A stretch of 35,092 nt of DNA from DASYML01 sp036009045 (lineage in GTDB: Bacteria; Acidobacteriota; Blastocatellia; Pyrinomonadales; Pyrinomonadaceae), in contig DASYML010000266.1 of NCBI GenBank assembly GCA_036009045.1, positions 1 to 35,092 on the forward strand. The letters are read 5' to 3'. The translations under genes and the position numbers were made by a program. This document shows positions 23,872 to 32,376 of this stretch, one piece after another. The notes under the pieces were generated by a model that did not search any database, was not told the DNA's origin, and saw only the letters and a list, made by a program, of their open reading frames with translations. Position 1 is the stretch's first letter; every line of letters begins with the position of its first letter.

Positions 23872-24789
23872 CTAAAGTGTTCTCTCGCTTTCAAAGTGGC
23901 GCTCTCGTCCCGTCACAGGGTCTTCAAAGGAAATTGATTTCGCCAGTAGCTTGAGCGGGTTGGAAAAATCATCCGCCGCTTCATCCATCATCAAGGGATA
24001 GAGCCTGTCGTTCACAACCGGCATCCCTAACGCCGAGAGATGCAGGCGAAGCTGGTGTTTCCTGCCCGTGACGGGACTCAATTGATAGAGGGTCAGGCCG
24101 TTTATTTTCTTCAGCACATCAACGCGAGTCTCTGAGTTCGGCTCGCCCTCGATTTCCTTCATGCGAAAAAAAGGTTCGCCCGTGACGAGACGGCTGCGCC
24201 GCGTCAGTGGAAAACCGAGTTGCGGATGAGTGGGAGCGAGCGCCTCGTATATCTTCTTCACTTTCCGTTGGCGAAAGAGCGATGTGTAGAGACCTCTCGT
24301 GGCAGGGTTAAGTGAGAAGAGGACGACCCCCGCCGTCTCTCTGTCGAGGCGGTGAACCGGGACCAACGCTTCCGGCTGGCCCTGTTTTTTCAGGCGCACG
24401 AGAAGCGTTTGATGAAGAAATCGCCCGGCTGGGACGACGGGTAAAAAATGCGGTTTATCCACGACCAGGAGATGTTCGTCCTGATAGAGAACGCGCTCCG
24501 CGAAGGGAATTCTTGTTTCCGATTCAAGCTCCCGGTAGTAGAAAATACAGGCTCCGGCTCGATAAGGACTTGCCGGATTCAGCCGCAACCCCGTCTCGTC
24601 CACGACCTGCCCTTTCGCCATTCTTGAGAGCCAGGTCGCGGTCTCGACACCGATGAATCGCTCTTTCAGAAAATCCAGAACGCTCTCCCAGGGACCAGCC
24701 GGAAGCCACTGGCTACTCGGACCAACACCCTCGACCGTCGGCAGCGTAGACTTCACAGCAATCTGGCTCTCGCGCTTCCTCTCGTTCAA
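23872..24789 (-). CDS. RluA-family RNA pseudouridine synthase
   Basis: A 305-residue enzyme that isomerises uridine to pseudouridine in rRNA or tRNA. The catalytic motif HRLDRETAG has Asp149, preceded by LLVVDKPHFLPVVP, the family's first conserved block; RKVKKIYEAL and VTGRKHQLRLHLSALG are the later ones. The N-terminal 75 residues may be an S4-like RNA-binding segment. The start is a TTG that overlaps the aminotransferase stop (TTGA), with no clear ribosome-binding site; a GTG at 24756 is an alternative. Overlap with an unrelated aminotransferase suggests translational coupling only. The RNA target cannot be told from sequence; the tRNA-32/23S-746 (RluA) and rRNA (RluC/D) groups both remain possible. 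Confidence 0.9.
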   Translation of the reverse strand: MNERKRESQIAVKSTLPTVEGVGPSSQWLPAGPWESVLDFLKERFIGVETATWLSRMAKGQVVDETGLRLNPASPYRAGACIFYYRELESETRIPFAERVLYQDEHLLVVDKPHFLPVVPAGRFLHQTLLVRLKKQGQPEALVPVHRLDRETAGVVLFSLNPATRGLYTSLFRQRKVKKIYEALAPTHPQLGFPLTRRSRLVTGEPFFRMKEIEGEPNSETRVDVLKKINGLTLYQLSPVTGRKHQLRLHLSALGMPVVNDRLYPLMMDEAADDFSNPLKLLAKSISFEDPVTGRERHFESERTL

Positions 24790-26099
24790 GCTGTTTTGAG
24801 AGATGCGAAGGCGGCGTCGAAGGCGTTGATTAACTGGTCCACATGATCTCTCGTCGAGTTGAGCATCATGCCCGTGCGGATGACGTTGCCGTAGAGTCCG
24901 CCTTTGCCGATGAGGACGCCGCGCTTCTTCGTTTCCTCGAAGACCTTGAGGACGGATTGCGGGTCCGGCTCTTTGGTCTCGCGGTCTTTGACGAGTTCGA
25001 GCGCCAGCATCAATCCCATCCCGCGCACGTCGCCGATGACCGTGTACTTTTCCTTGAGTCCATCGAGACCTTCGCGCAGGTAGGCGCCGACCTGAGCCGC
25101 GTTTTGGCGTAAGTCTTCATCTTCGATGACCTTGATGACGGCCAGCGCGGCGGCCATCGAGACGGGGTTGCCGCCGAAGGTGGAGAAGGTCAGCCCCGGA
25201 TAGCTGTCCGCGACTTCGGGCGTGGCGGTTGTCATCCCAATGGGGACGCCGTTGCCCATGCCTTTGGCGGAAGTGATGATGTCAGGCTCGACGTTCCAGT
25301 GTTCGATGCCGAACCACTTATCGCCGGTGCGTCCCCAGCCCGTCTGCACTTCGTCCGCGATGAAGAGTCCGCCATGCTGGCGCGTGATTTCCACCGCGCG
25401 CTCGAAGTAGCCGGGCGGCGGGACGATGAAGCCGCCGACGCCCAGAATCGGCTCCGCCATGAAGGCCGCGATCTCGCCCGTGGTCGTCGTCATGATGACC
25501 TCTTCGATGTCCTCCGCGCAGGCCAGCCCGCATTCCGGGTAAGTGAGTTTGAGCGGGCAACGATAGCAGTATGGCGCGCGCGCGTGGACTATCCCCGCGA
25601 CCTGCGCGGGAAGCGGACGCCACGGCGCATGCCCCATCGCGGAGAGGGCAGTCGCGGAACGCCCGCTATAACTGTGTCTGAGGACTACTATCTCGTGGCG
25701 TCCTGTGTGCAACTTCGCGGCCATGATGGCCGTGTCGTCCGCCTCCGTCCCGCTGTTGGTGAAGAAAGATTTCTTCAAACGACCGGGCGTAATTTGGTGG
25801 AGCTTTTCCGCGAGGTCCGATTGCGGCTGGTTGGCGTAGAGCGTGGAGGTGTGCGAGAGGGTCTGGACCTGCTTGATGATCGCCTCGTTGACCTTCGGAT
25901 GAGCATGGCCCACGCTGACCGTGAGCACGCCGCCGAAACAATCCAGATACCGATTGCCCGCATCATCCCAGACATACTCGCCCTCGCCGCGCACGAGCGC
26001 CAGGGGCTCCTGATAGTAGTTGGCGACAGCCGGGAAAAGAAATTCCCTGTGCTTCTGCACGGTCTCGGATTGGGTCACAGTCTGTTCTTTCGTGCTCAT
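24786..26099 (-). CDS. Class III PLP-dependent aminotransferase (AGXT2-like)
   Basis: A 437-residue omega-aminotransferase. The PLP lysine is Lys279 in TSAKGMGNGVPIG, the ring-binding Asp is Asp249 in FIADEVQTGWGRTG, and SGTEADDTAI is the phosphate-binding stretch. The cysteine-rich insertion CYRCPLKLTYPECGLAC (178-194) occurs in the alanine-glyoxylate aminotransferase 2-like branch and might hold a metal. The likely reaction is transfer of an amino group between alanine or a beta/gamma-amino acid and glyoxylate or pyruvate. The ATG at 26099 (AGAGG 9 bp upstream) is preferred over an in-frame codon at 26150, which adds 17 residues unlike the family. The pseudouridine synthase gene overlaps its stop. 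Confidence 0.92.
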   Translation of the reverse strand: MSTKEQTVTQSETVQKHREFLFPAVANYYQEPLALVRGEGEYVWDDAGNRYLDCFGGVLTVSVGHAHPKVNEAIIKQVQTLSHTSTLYANQPQSDLAEKLHQITPGRLKKSFFTNSGTEADDTAIMAAKLHTGRHEIVVLRHSYSGRSATALSAMGHAPWRPLPAQVAGIVHARAPYCYRCPLKLTYPECGLACAEDIEEVIMTTTTGEIAAFMAEPILGVGGFIVPPPGYFERAVEITRQHGGLFIADEVQTGWGRTGDKWFGIEHWNVEPDIITSAKGMGNGVPIGMTTATPEVADSYPGLTFSTFGGNPVSMAAALAVIKVIEDEDLRQNAAQVGAYLREGLDGLKEKYTVIGDVRGMGLMLALELVKDRETKEPDPQSVLKVFEETKKRGVLIGKGGLYGNVIRTGMMLNSTRDHVDQLINAFDAAFASLKTA

Positions 26100-26248
26100 C
26101 GAAATAGTCCTCTCTGTGAATGAAGCCCGGCCCATCAAAAGGGTCAACACTTTATTCGATACGCTCCATCAAATTTATAACGCATCGTATATATAAAACG
26201 CCCGCCTGATATTCGTCAACGTACATAGTAAAGCAGTGGTGGTTTTTT

Positions 26249-26370
26249 GCTTGAGTGAGGATCAAAGAGGCGTTCACCACCGCAGACACAGAGCGCACAG
26301 AGTCAGCACAGAGTTATTGCATGCTTAACTCTGTGCGTCCTCTGTGTCCTCTGTGTCTGCGGTGGTGAAT
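26249..26370. repeat. CACAGAG heptamer palindrome, copy 1
   Basis: The left arm (26273-26316) starts TTCACCACCGCAGACACAGAG and holds tandem CACAGAG-type units; the right arm (26326-26369) is its inverted partner. A flank at 26249-26272 (CTTGAGTGAGGATCAAAGAGG) recurs at 32227-32260 in the other orientation. The array is in the 326-bp gap between the aminotransferase and LprI-like genes; the remaining part is AT-rich with no gene. Confidence 0.9.
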
Positions 26371-26425
26371 CATAATGTCCAGAACACTCAAGATTAAACT
26401 GAACCACTACCAGTGGATCGCTCAC

Positions 26426-26851
26426 TTAATCCCGGCCCTCTTTTAAAAGGTCCAGATAAGCTTTTAACTCTAAGGCTCTTTTTTTGACGACGCTCATCTG
26501 GTCCCAGGCGAGCATAGGGAGATACATCGTGCCCTGTAAATTGGAATAGAGGTTGTCTATCAGTTTGAACTCCGTATCACGATATTTGAGCCAGTCCAGT
26601 TGTGCCGCCTTGAGAGAGAGTTTGCCCTGCGGGTTGAGTTGGCCCATCAGGCTGTTATAGTTTCTGTTTAATTCTTTATCCCACATCTCCTGCGCTCTGG
26701 CGGTGCATTGGATGGTCCCATTCGTCGAGGGATTTTTGTCCGTGCAGGCTTCCAGCGCTTTATCTATCGGATAAACGGTCTCTTGCTGAGCGAGAGCGAG
26801 AGCGGGCAGCAGGAGCAGCAGCAGCAGCAACGGGAAAAGTTTTCTTATCAT
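26426..26851 (-). CDS. LprI-like (DUF1311) small secreted protein
   Basis: A 141-residue protein with a signal peptide whose core is a run of leucines (encoded by a CAG-repeat-like tract) and probable cleavage after ALAQ. The mature part has two cysteines (EACTDK and IQCTARAQEMWDKELNRNY), followed by LSLKAAQLDWLKYRD, the typical DUF1311/LprI layout. In Mycobacterium LprI inhibits lysozyme; whether this one does is open. It is probably periplasmic. The best ribosome-binding site AAGGAG is 15 bp before the ATG, which is rather far. It follows the 26927-27904 gene by 75 bp on the same strand. Confidence 0.8.
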   Translation of the reverse strand: MIRKLFPLLLLLLLLPALALAQQETVYPIDKALEACTDKNPSTNGTIQCTARAQEMWDKELNRNYNSLMGQLNPQGKLSLKAAQLDWLKYRDTEFKLIDNLYSNLQGTMYLPMLAWDQMSVVKKRALELKAYLDLLKEGRD

Positions 26852-26926
26852 TATGCTTGCTCAAGTCTCCTTATTAACCTGGAAAATTTGTTCATGACAT
26901 GCAGGCTCTCTCAAAAGGCTGGCGCT

Positions 26927-27904
26927 CTAGTGCGTCTTGAAGCTGAGAGAAGTCATCTGCTCTCTGGCGATTTTCTTCGCATCTTTCATGAGGAACCCGG
27001 CGGTCCCGGATTGCGCCTGCGCGAGTTGTTGCTTGAGCGAGGCGGGAATCGGCAACAGGATGCCTATCTCCGTGCTCCTGCCGCGACATGTTTCGTAAGC
27101 GTGCGTCAGTCCGAGCCGCACGGCGACCTGTCCGTTTTCCAGATGATGAAAGGCGAAGCGCGTGAGGAGATCGTCGGATAGTTCATAGGCACATTCCCCG
27201 ACGGGCACGGGTTGGAGGTAGATGGCTTTCATCAATGCCGAGAGGTTTGCGGGTCTGCGCTGGCCGGAACTCTTGAAGGCTTTCTGAATGAGCGAGTCCG
27301 CGAGCAAAGCTCTGAAGATGTCAGCGTCTGGAAAGTAATCCGTCAGTTGGACCATCTTGCCGTGTTTTTTGTAGCCCTCGTAACTAAGGTCAACCTCACC
27401 GGGCCTTGAGAGGTCCAGCGCCCTGTAGACAATCGCGATGGATGGATGCGCGCCTCCGCAATCGCAACCGGAATTGTCCGAGATGCTGACGATGGGACCA
27501 ACGACGGAAAGCACTTCGATGCTCCGGTCATACTCGAAATCCACAAGGGTCTCGCCCTCACGAATACGCTTGGACCTGTCCTGCTCAATCTCCTTCCACT
27601 CGCGTTCGACGATGGGCCTGACTGAGAAACTCTCCGCTCCGGCGTTTCCCTTTGGTCGCGCGAAGAGATTCTTAGTGGTCCAATTAATCACAAAGCCGTC
27701 GCTCTCGCCGGTCCAGATAACCTTCTCAGGCGCGTCGGGTTCTTCCTGTGCGGGAACGTGCGCGCGCGCCTTAATTTCGCCGTCGCGCGCCCGCGCGTTG
27801 AGAAGAGCAGACTCTTGAGCGTGTGCGGTAGAGAGAATGTGCGGCGCGTGTGCGCTGCATATCGCAGAGAGGCAGACAAGCGTCAAGCCTAAAAACTTAA
27901 CCAT
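26927..27904 (-). CDS. Secreted protein of unknown function
   Basis: A 325-residue protein that I do not recognise firmly. A signal peptide spans about residues 1-30, ending near AHAQES. Near the middle is SDNSGCDCGGAHPSIAIVYRALDL, with a Cys-x-Cys-Gly-Gly-Ala-His cluster that recalls the GGAH motif of DUF3298-type extracellular domains (as in RsiV); this similarity is weak. Further down is GHYF-like spacing and two more cysteines (VGECAYELS, YETCRG), which could form disulfides. The ATG at 27904 is chosen (GGAG 7 bp upstream) over the TTG at 27907. It is followed by the LprI-like gene and may be co-transcribed; a lysozyme-inhibitor theme for the pair would be speculation. Confidence 0.75.
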   Translation of the reverse strand: MVKFLGLTLVCLSAICSAHAPHILSTAHAQESALLNARARDGEIKARAHVPAQEEPDAPEKVIWTGESDGFVINWTTKNLFARPKGNAGAESFSVRPIVEREWKEIEQDRSKRIREGETLVDFEYDRSIEVLSVVGPIVSISDNSGCDCGGAHPSIAIVYRALDLSRPGEVDLSYEGYKKHGKMVQLTDYFPDADIFRALLADSLIQKAFKSSGQRRPANLSALMKAIYLQPVPVGECAYELSDDLLTRFAFHHLENGQVAVRLGLTHAYETCRGRSTEIGILLPIPASLKQQLAQAQSGTAGFLMKDAKKIAREQMTSLSFKTH

Positions 27905-27964
27905 CAAGTGACTCCTGTTTGTCGGAATGAAAGCGACGGACAGCAGGACGCTCGCACAAGCTTT

Positions 27965-29014
27965 TTACTTCTTGAGCGAGGCCATGTCTATCACGAAGCG
28001 ATAGCGCACGTCGCTCTTCAACATACGCTCGTAGGCTTCGTTAATCTGCTGTATGGGAATCACCTCCACGTCCGAGGCCACGCCGTGCGCGGCGCAGAAA
28101 TCCAGCATCTCCTGCGTCTCCTGTATCCCGCCGATGAGAGAACCGGCCAGACGCCTGCGCTTCATGATGAGCGGTCCGGGGTCCAGCGGCGGAGACTCTT
28201 CCGGCAGGCCCACCAGCACCATCACACCATCGCGGCGCAAGAGTCCCAGATAGGCGTTGAGGTTGTGCGGCGCGGAGACAGTGTCAATGATTAAGTCGAA
28301 GCGCCCCGCGTGCTGCTCGAACACTTGCTCATCGCGGGTCGCGATAAATTCATCCGCGCCGAGCTTCAGCGCGTCCTCACGCTTGCCCGGCGAGTGGCTC
28401 AGCACACTGACCTTCGCCTCCATCGCGCTGGCGAGTTTGACGCCCATGTGGCCGAGTCCGCCGAGGCCCACGACAGCGACCTCTGCGCCAGCCTTGACGC
28501 CGAAGTGTCGCAGCGGCGAGTAGGTCGTGATGCCCGCGCACAGGAGCGGGGCCGCGCGCTCAAGCGGGATCTCATGCGGGATACGCAGGACGTAGTTTTC
28601 ATCCACGGTGATGCGCGTCGAGTAACCGCCGTAGGTGGGCGTCTCGCCGTCGCGCTCGTAGCCGTTGTAAGTGGCGGTCATGCCCTGCTCGCAGTACTGT
28701 TCGAGGCCCGCGCGACAGGCTTCGCACTCGCGGCAGGAGTCAACGAAGCATCCGACGCCGACCGTCTCGCCAGCCTTCCAGCGAGAGACCTCGCCGCCCA
28801 CCTGCAACACCTTGCCCACGATCTCGTGACCTGGAATCATAGGGAAGATGGACGCGCCCCACTCATCGCGCGCCTGGTGTATGTCCGAGTGACAGACGCC
28901 GCAGTAGAGTATTTCTATCAGTACGTCTCGCGGCCCAGGCTCGCGTCGCTCGAAGCTGAACGGTTCGAGCGCAGCCCTGGGACCATGTGTCGCGTATCCG
29001 CTTGTCTTAATCAT
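27965..29014 (-). CDS. NAD(P)-dependent alcohol/aldehyde dehydrogenase, YahK-like
   Basis: A 349-residue zinc-dependent MDR enzyme of the cinnamyl-alcohol-dehydrogenase branch, which reduces broad aldehydes with NADPH in YahK and YjgB. The catalytic zinc ligands are Cys41 (GVCHSD), His63 (GHE) and the Cys in LLCAGITTYSPL; structural zinc ligands are Cys94, Cys97, Cys100 and Cys108. The nucleotide motif is GLGGLGH. HSPGKREDA after strand 2 lacks an acidic residue at the NAD-selecting position, which agrees with NADPH use. AAGGAG lies about 10 bp before the ATG. Neighbours share no clear pathway with it; detoxification of aldehydes is a reasonable guess. Confidence 0.92.
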   Translation of the reverse strand: MIKTSGYATHGPRAALEPFSFERREPGPRDVLIEILYCGVCHSDIHQARDEWGASIFPMIPGHEIVGKVLQVGGEVSRWKAGETVGVGCFVDSCRECEACRAGLEQYCEQGMTATYNGYERDGETPTYGGYSTRITVDENYVLRIPHEIPLERAAPLLCAGITTYSPLRHFGVKAGAEVAVVGLGGLGHMGVKLASAMEAKVSVLSHSPGKREDALKLGADEFIATRDEQVFEQHAGRFDLIIDTVSAPHNLNAYLGLLRRDGVMVLVGLPEESPPLDPGPLIMKRRRLAGSLIGGIQETQEMLDFCAAHGVASDVEVIPIQQINEAYERMLKSDVRYRFVIDMASLKK

Positions 29015-29128
29015 TGCTGGTTTCTCCTTGCCCGTGCAGTTAATTCAAACTAGTGATGCCCGCCCGTACGTGAGCGCCAGCCTTTGAGGCCGCCGCATCC
29101 GACACGGCTTGAGCGAGGCCGTCGCAAC

Positions 29129-29494
29129 TCAAGACCCTTTGAGCAGCGACCTCACCTGCGCGATAAATGGTCCAAACTCAAACGGCTTCTGGATGGTATC
29201 CGTAGCCCCAGCCTCTATCGCGTCTTCACAAAAACCTTTGCCGTAAGCGGTCATCGCGATAATCGGAGTGAGGGCCAACTCCGGCTCGTTCCTGATCTGC
29301 TTAATCATCTGGACGCCGTCCATCTTAGGCATCGTGATGTCCGTCACGATGAGGTCCGGGTGGTTCGCCAGCGCCATGTATAGCCCCTCGCCGCCATCGG
29401 CTGCGATGCTCACATCGAAGCCCTCCCTGGTCAGATACAGGTGAAGAATCTCGCGAGTGTCGGCTGTATCTTCAACGACAAGAATTTTTGGCAA
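29129..29494 (-). CDS. Single-domain response regulator (CheY-like)
   Basis: A 121-residue receiver with no output domain. Key residues are Glu8/Asp9, phosphoacceptor Asp52 (VTDITMPKMDG), Thr82 (AMTAYG) and Lys103 (IQKPFE). The start codon is TTG with AAGGA 7 bp upstream; a nearby ATG is out of frame. It is a stand-alone phosphorelay or signalling protein, and no kinase gene adjoins it, so its partner must be elsewhere. The 114-bp gap to the dehydrogenase gene start (downstream on the same strand) shows nothing clear. Confidence 0.93.
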   Translation of the reverse strand: MPKILVVEDTADTREILHLYLTREGFDVSIAADGGEGLYMALANHPDLIVTDITMPKMDGVQMIKQIRNEPELALTPIIAMTAYGKGFCEDAIEAGATDTIQKPFEFGPFIAQVRSLLKGS

Positions 29495-29621
29495 CTGGCT
29501 TTCCTTGCATGAATTTTAATGAATGTTTCCAAAAGTTTTACTACCTGCGAAGATTGTAAGTCAAGGTTCGCAAAAATCAAGTAGTAGGTTAGTTTGTTCT
29601 TGAGCGTCAGGGAGAGTGAGA

Positions 29622-29736
29622 TTCACCACCGCAGACACAGAGCGCACAGAGTAGGCACAGAGTGTTGAATTTCTCTGTGCGGCCTCTGTGTTCTCTGTGT
29701 CTGCGGTGGTGGACGCCTCTTTCATATCCATTCAAG
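29622..29736. repeat. CACAGAG heptamer palindrome, copy 2
   Basis: The same palindrome as 26273-26369: left arm from 29622, right arm to 29711, and the flank GACGCCTCTTTCAT after it. The arms match the first copy almost base for base, but the loop differs. It is in the 518-bp divergent gap before the S41 peptidase gene; apart from this and element B, nothing else was seen in that gap. Confidence 0.9.
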
Positions 29737-29823
29737 GTAAACTTAAACCCTTGCATCGAGTTGAGCGCCTATGTCGGGACTGGCGCGAGTTGTTGAAGGA
29801 TGAGAAGATGAACGTTCATTCGA

Positions 29824-29986
29824 TGATTATTATCGCTGTTTGCAATTGGATGGGAACCCCACGATACAGCGTCTTTGTCAGTACCGCCTGCTTCAGCTGG
29901 GCGGGTACTCAGACGGCGACCCGCCCAGCTGAAGCAGGCGGTACTGACCTGAGTCTCACTCATTTGCAAATCGTTATATTGATGGG
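29824..29986. mobile_element. MITE-like palindromic element, copy B
   Basis: A perfect 30-bp inverted repeat (29877-29906 and 29919-29948, core CCGCCTGCTTCAGCTGGGCGGG) is enclosed by outer inverted ends (29824-29846 and about 29961-29986) sharing TTTGCAATTG/TTTGCAAATG. The design and sequence match copy A at 6-170. The right end lies 26 bp before the S41 peptidase start, so it probably carries or replaces part of its promoter region. Confidence 0.65.
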
Positions 29987-30012
29987 CTGAACTCATAAAT
30001 TCTGAAAAGCAC

Positions 30013-32205
30013 ATGTTAAAAAGAGAATGGCGCAGCGCGCTGGTCTGGATCATTCTGGCCTCACAATCCACGGCCTGGGGCTTTCAGGTTTCCGCGCCGC
30101 GCACGGAGCCGACGACCGCCGCGCCGGAGCAGAAGGCGTCTGACAACGCGGACGTACGGCGACGCAAGGAAGCCTTTGAGATAGTCTGGCAGACGGTCAA
30201 AGATAATCACTACGACCCGAAGTTCGGCGGGGTTGATTGGGACAGGGTGCGTGAAGAGTTTGCTCCGCGCGTCGCGCTCGCGCGGAGCGACAGGGAACTC
30301 CACCTGCTGCTACAACAGATGTTGAATCGTCTGGGCCAATCACACTTCACCATCATCCCGCCGGAAGACATTCCAGCCGAAGAGCCTGACGATTCCTCAA
30401 ACGAAGAACCGGACGACGCGGCGGCAGACGCGCCCAAGCGTCGCTCCAGGGCAGAGGGATGGAAACTCACAGAGCAGTTGACGCACGGCATAGGCATAGA
30501 CCTGCGCCTCATCAACGGCGCGGCGGTCATCACGCGCGTTGACCCTGCGTCGTCAGCCGAACGCGCGGGCCTGCGTCCGGGCTTTGTCATCAGGGGCATT
30601 GATGGCCGCTCGATGAGAAGCATCGTGCAATTCTTGAACAGGCTCGCGGTTTATCAACCGCAGATCAAGCATCAACTTTCTTCTGAGATTATCGCCGCCT
30701 TCGTCAACGGCCAGCCGGGGACGTTCGCACGTCTCACCTACCTCGACGGCCTGAGCCGTCTCCGCCGTGCGAAGCTGGAGCGCCTGAGATTGAACGGGGA
30801 GATGTCTGTCCCCATCCAGGCCATGCCGGCGCAGTTTATCGAGTTCGAGTCCAAACGATTGAGGGGCGGCGTCGGCTATATACGTTTCAACGTTTTCGAC
30901 GTGTCGGTGATGGACAAGTTCTGTGCGGCCCTCCGCTCGATGAGGGACGCGCCGGGCGTCGTCATTGATTTGCGCGGCAACCGTGGCGGGCTGCTGGGGA
31001 TGATTTACGGGATGGGCGGGCTGCTCGAAACCGTCCCCATCTCGCTCGGCGCGATGAGCACGCGGGGCGGGCGCGTCGAGTTTCGAGTCCTCCCGCAGAG
31101 GCATCCTTATGCTGGTCCATTAATCATCCTGATAGACGAGGCGAGCATGTCCGCGAGCGAGATGTTCGCGGCGGGTTTGCAGGAAGCCGGGCGCGCCATC
31201 ATCGTCGGCGAGCGGAGCGCGGGCGCGACCCTTCCTTCGACGATCAAGACGCTTCCCACGGGGGCCGTCTTGCAGTATGTGTTCGCGGATTTCGAGACCG
31301 CCAGCGGGATGCGCCTGGAAGGGCATGGCGTCGTCCCTAACCTCAACGTCAAGCTTGACAGGCCGTCCCTGCTCGGCGGGCACGACCCGCAACTCGAAGC
31401 GGCGCTCGGCGAGGCGCTGAGGCTCTCTCTCGTTCACACACGCTATTCGATGGGTCTCGCGCCGCCGCCCCCGCCGCCGCGCCCCGCGCCAACCACAGCC
31501 GCCGCCGAGACCGCGTTACAGGTGGCGGGGCTTCCGCCGCGCGTCGAAAAATCAACAGAGGTGAAGACTCCAAATTCTGGCCCGACCGCCGAGCAGATAA
31601 TTGAAAAGTATCAACAGGCTGTCGGTCGGAGAGAGGCGCTTGAGAAGTTATCCACGCGTATCTCTAAAGGCCAGATGGAAGGCTCTTTCGCGGGCAATCA
31701 TTTCAGCGGCACGATTGAGGCTATCGAGAAAGCTCCCAACAAAGCCGTTACGCTCATCACCATTCCGAGCCTTGGCGTGGTGAGAAGAGGCTTCACGGGG
31801 ACATACGGCTACGAGCAGATTCCGCTCTTCGGATTCAGAGAACTCAAGGGAGTCGAACTGGAGATTTTAAAACTGTCCGTCGAATTCTACTGGACTCTCA
31901 ACTTGAAGCGTCTCTACCCTTCGATGACTTTAAAAGGGAAAGAGACAATCGAAGGCTCAGAAACCTACGTGGTCGAGATGACGCCGGATTACGGCCTTCC
32001 CTCGACCTTCTATTTCGATGTCAAGACGGGGCTGCTCAAGCGGCAGGACAGCATTTATTTTGAAGACTACAAAGAAGTGGACGGGGTCATGATTCCCTTC
32101 ACGCTCCGAAGCCCTAACACCACCGTCAAGCTGACAGAGGTCAAGCACAACATCCCCGTGGACGATTCGCAATTCCTGGAGCGAGAGGACTGCTTCACAA
32201 AATAA
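30013..32205 (+). CDS. Secreted S41 peptidase with PDZ domain and C-terminal extension
   Basis: A 730-residue protein. An N-terminal export signal is likely (about 9-24). Residues about 40-110 form the S41 helical start, residues about 155-225 a PDZ domain (GIGIDLRLINGAAVITRV), and about 275-470 the S41 core. The nucleophile is probably Ser380 in SMSASEMFAAGLQEAG. Position 405, where CtpA/Prc carry the catalytic Lys, is Ala (VGERSAGATLPS), so the catalytic apparatus may be of tricorn/IRBP type or inactive. A Pro/Ala linker (PPPPPPRPAP) leads to a 190-residue C-terminal domain rich in beta strands, resembling LolA-like or outer-membrane lipoprotein-sorting folds (GLPSTFYFDVKTGLLKRQ). Periplasmic action is likely. 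The ribosome-binding site is weak. Confidence 0.88.
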   Translation: MLKREWRSALVWIILASQSTAWGFQVSAPRTEPTTAAPEQKASDNADVRRRKEAFEIVWQTVKDNHYDPKFGGVDWDRVREEFAPRVALARSDRELHLLLQQMLNRLGQSHFTIIPPEDIPAEEPDDSSNEEPDDAAADAPKRRSRAEGWKLTEQLTHGIGIDLRLINGAAVITRVDPASSAERAGLRPGFVIRGIDGRSMRSIVQFLNRLAVYQPQIKHQLSSEIIAAFVNGQPGTFARLTYLDGLSRLRRAKLERLRLNGEMSVPIQAMPAQFIEFESKRLRGGVGYIRFNVFDVSVMDKFCAALRSMRDAPGVVIDLRGNRGGLLGMIYGMGGLLETVPISLGAMSTRGGRVEFRVLPQRHPYAGPLIILIDEASMSASEMFAAGLQEAGRAIIVGERSAGATLPSTIKTLPTGAVLQYVFADFETASGMRLEGHGVVPNLNVKLDRPSLLGGHDPQLEAALGEALRLSLVHTRYSMGLAPPPPPPRPAPTTAAAETALQVAGLPPRVEKSTEVKTPNSGPTAEQIIEKYQQAVGRREALEKLSTRISKGQMEGSFAGNHFSGTIEAIEKAPNKAVTLITIPSLGVVRRGFTGTYGYEQIPLFGFRELKGVELEILKLSVEFYWTLNLKRLYPSMTLKGKETIEGSETYVVEMTPDYGLPSTFYFDVKTGLLKRQDSIYFEDYKEVDGVMIPFTLRSPNTTVKLTEVKHNIPVDDSQFLEREDCFTK

Positions 32206-32226
32206 TTTGTCTCTGCTTGTTGAGTT

Positions 32227-32260
32227 GCGGTGGTGAACGCCTCTTTCATCCTCGCTCAAG
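32227..32260. repeat. Fragment of the CACAGAG-type repeat flank
   Basis: GCGGTGGTGAACGCCTCTTTC and the following bases to CTCAAG match the inverse of 26249-26280 over about 34 bp with two or three changes. The heptamer arms are absent here, so only the outer end of the element is present. Confidence 0.75.
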
Positions 32261-32376
32261 CCAAACCTGAAACATCAACGGCTGCCGGAGCAGTTTGCCC
32301 CTGCCGGGATAAAGGGCGATAATAGCCCACACATCCGCCGAAGTTTTTCAAGCCAGAGTTGGGAGGTCAACAACCC

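Noticed and set aside
29688..29990. 100-codon plus-strand open frame in the gap before the S41 peptidase gene
   Set aside because: It is made of the CACAGAG palindrome flank and the MITE-like element and has no protein-like character.
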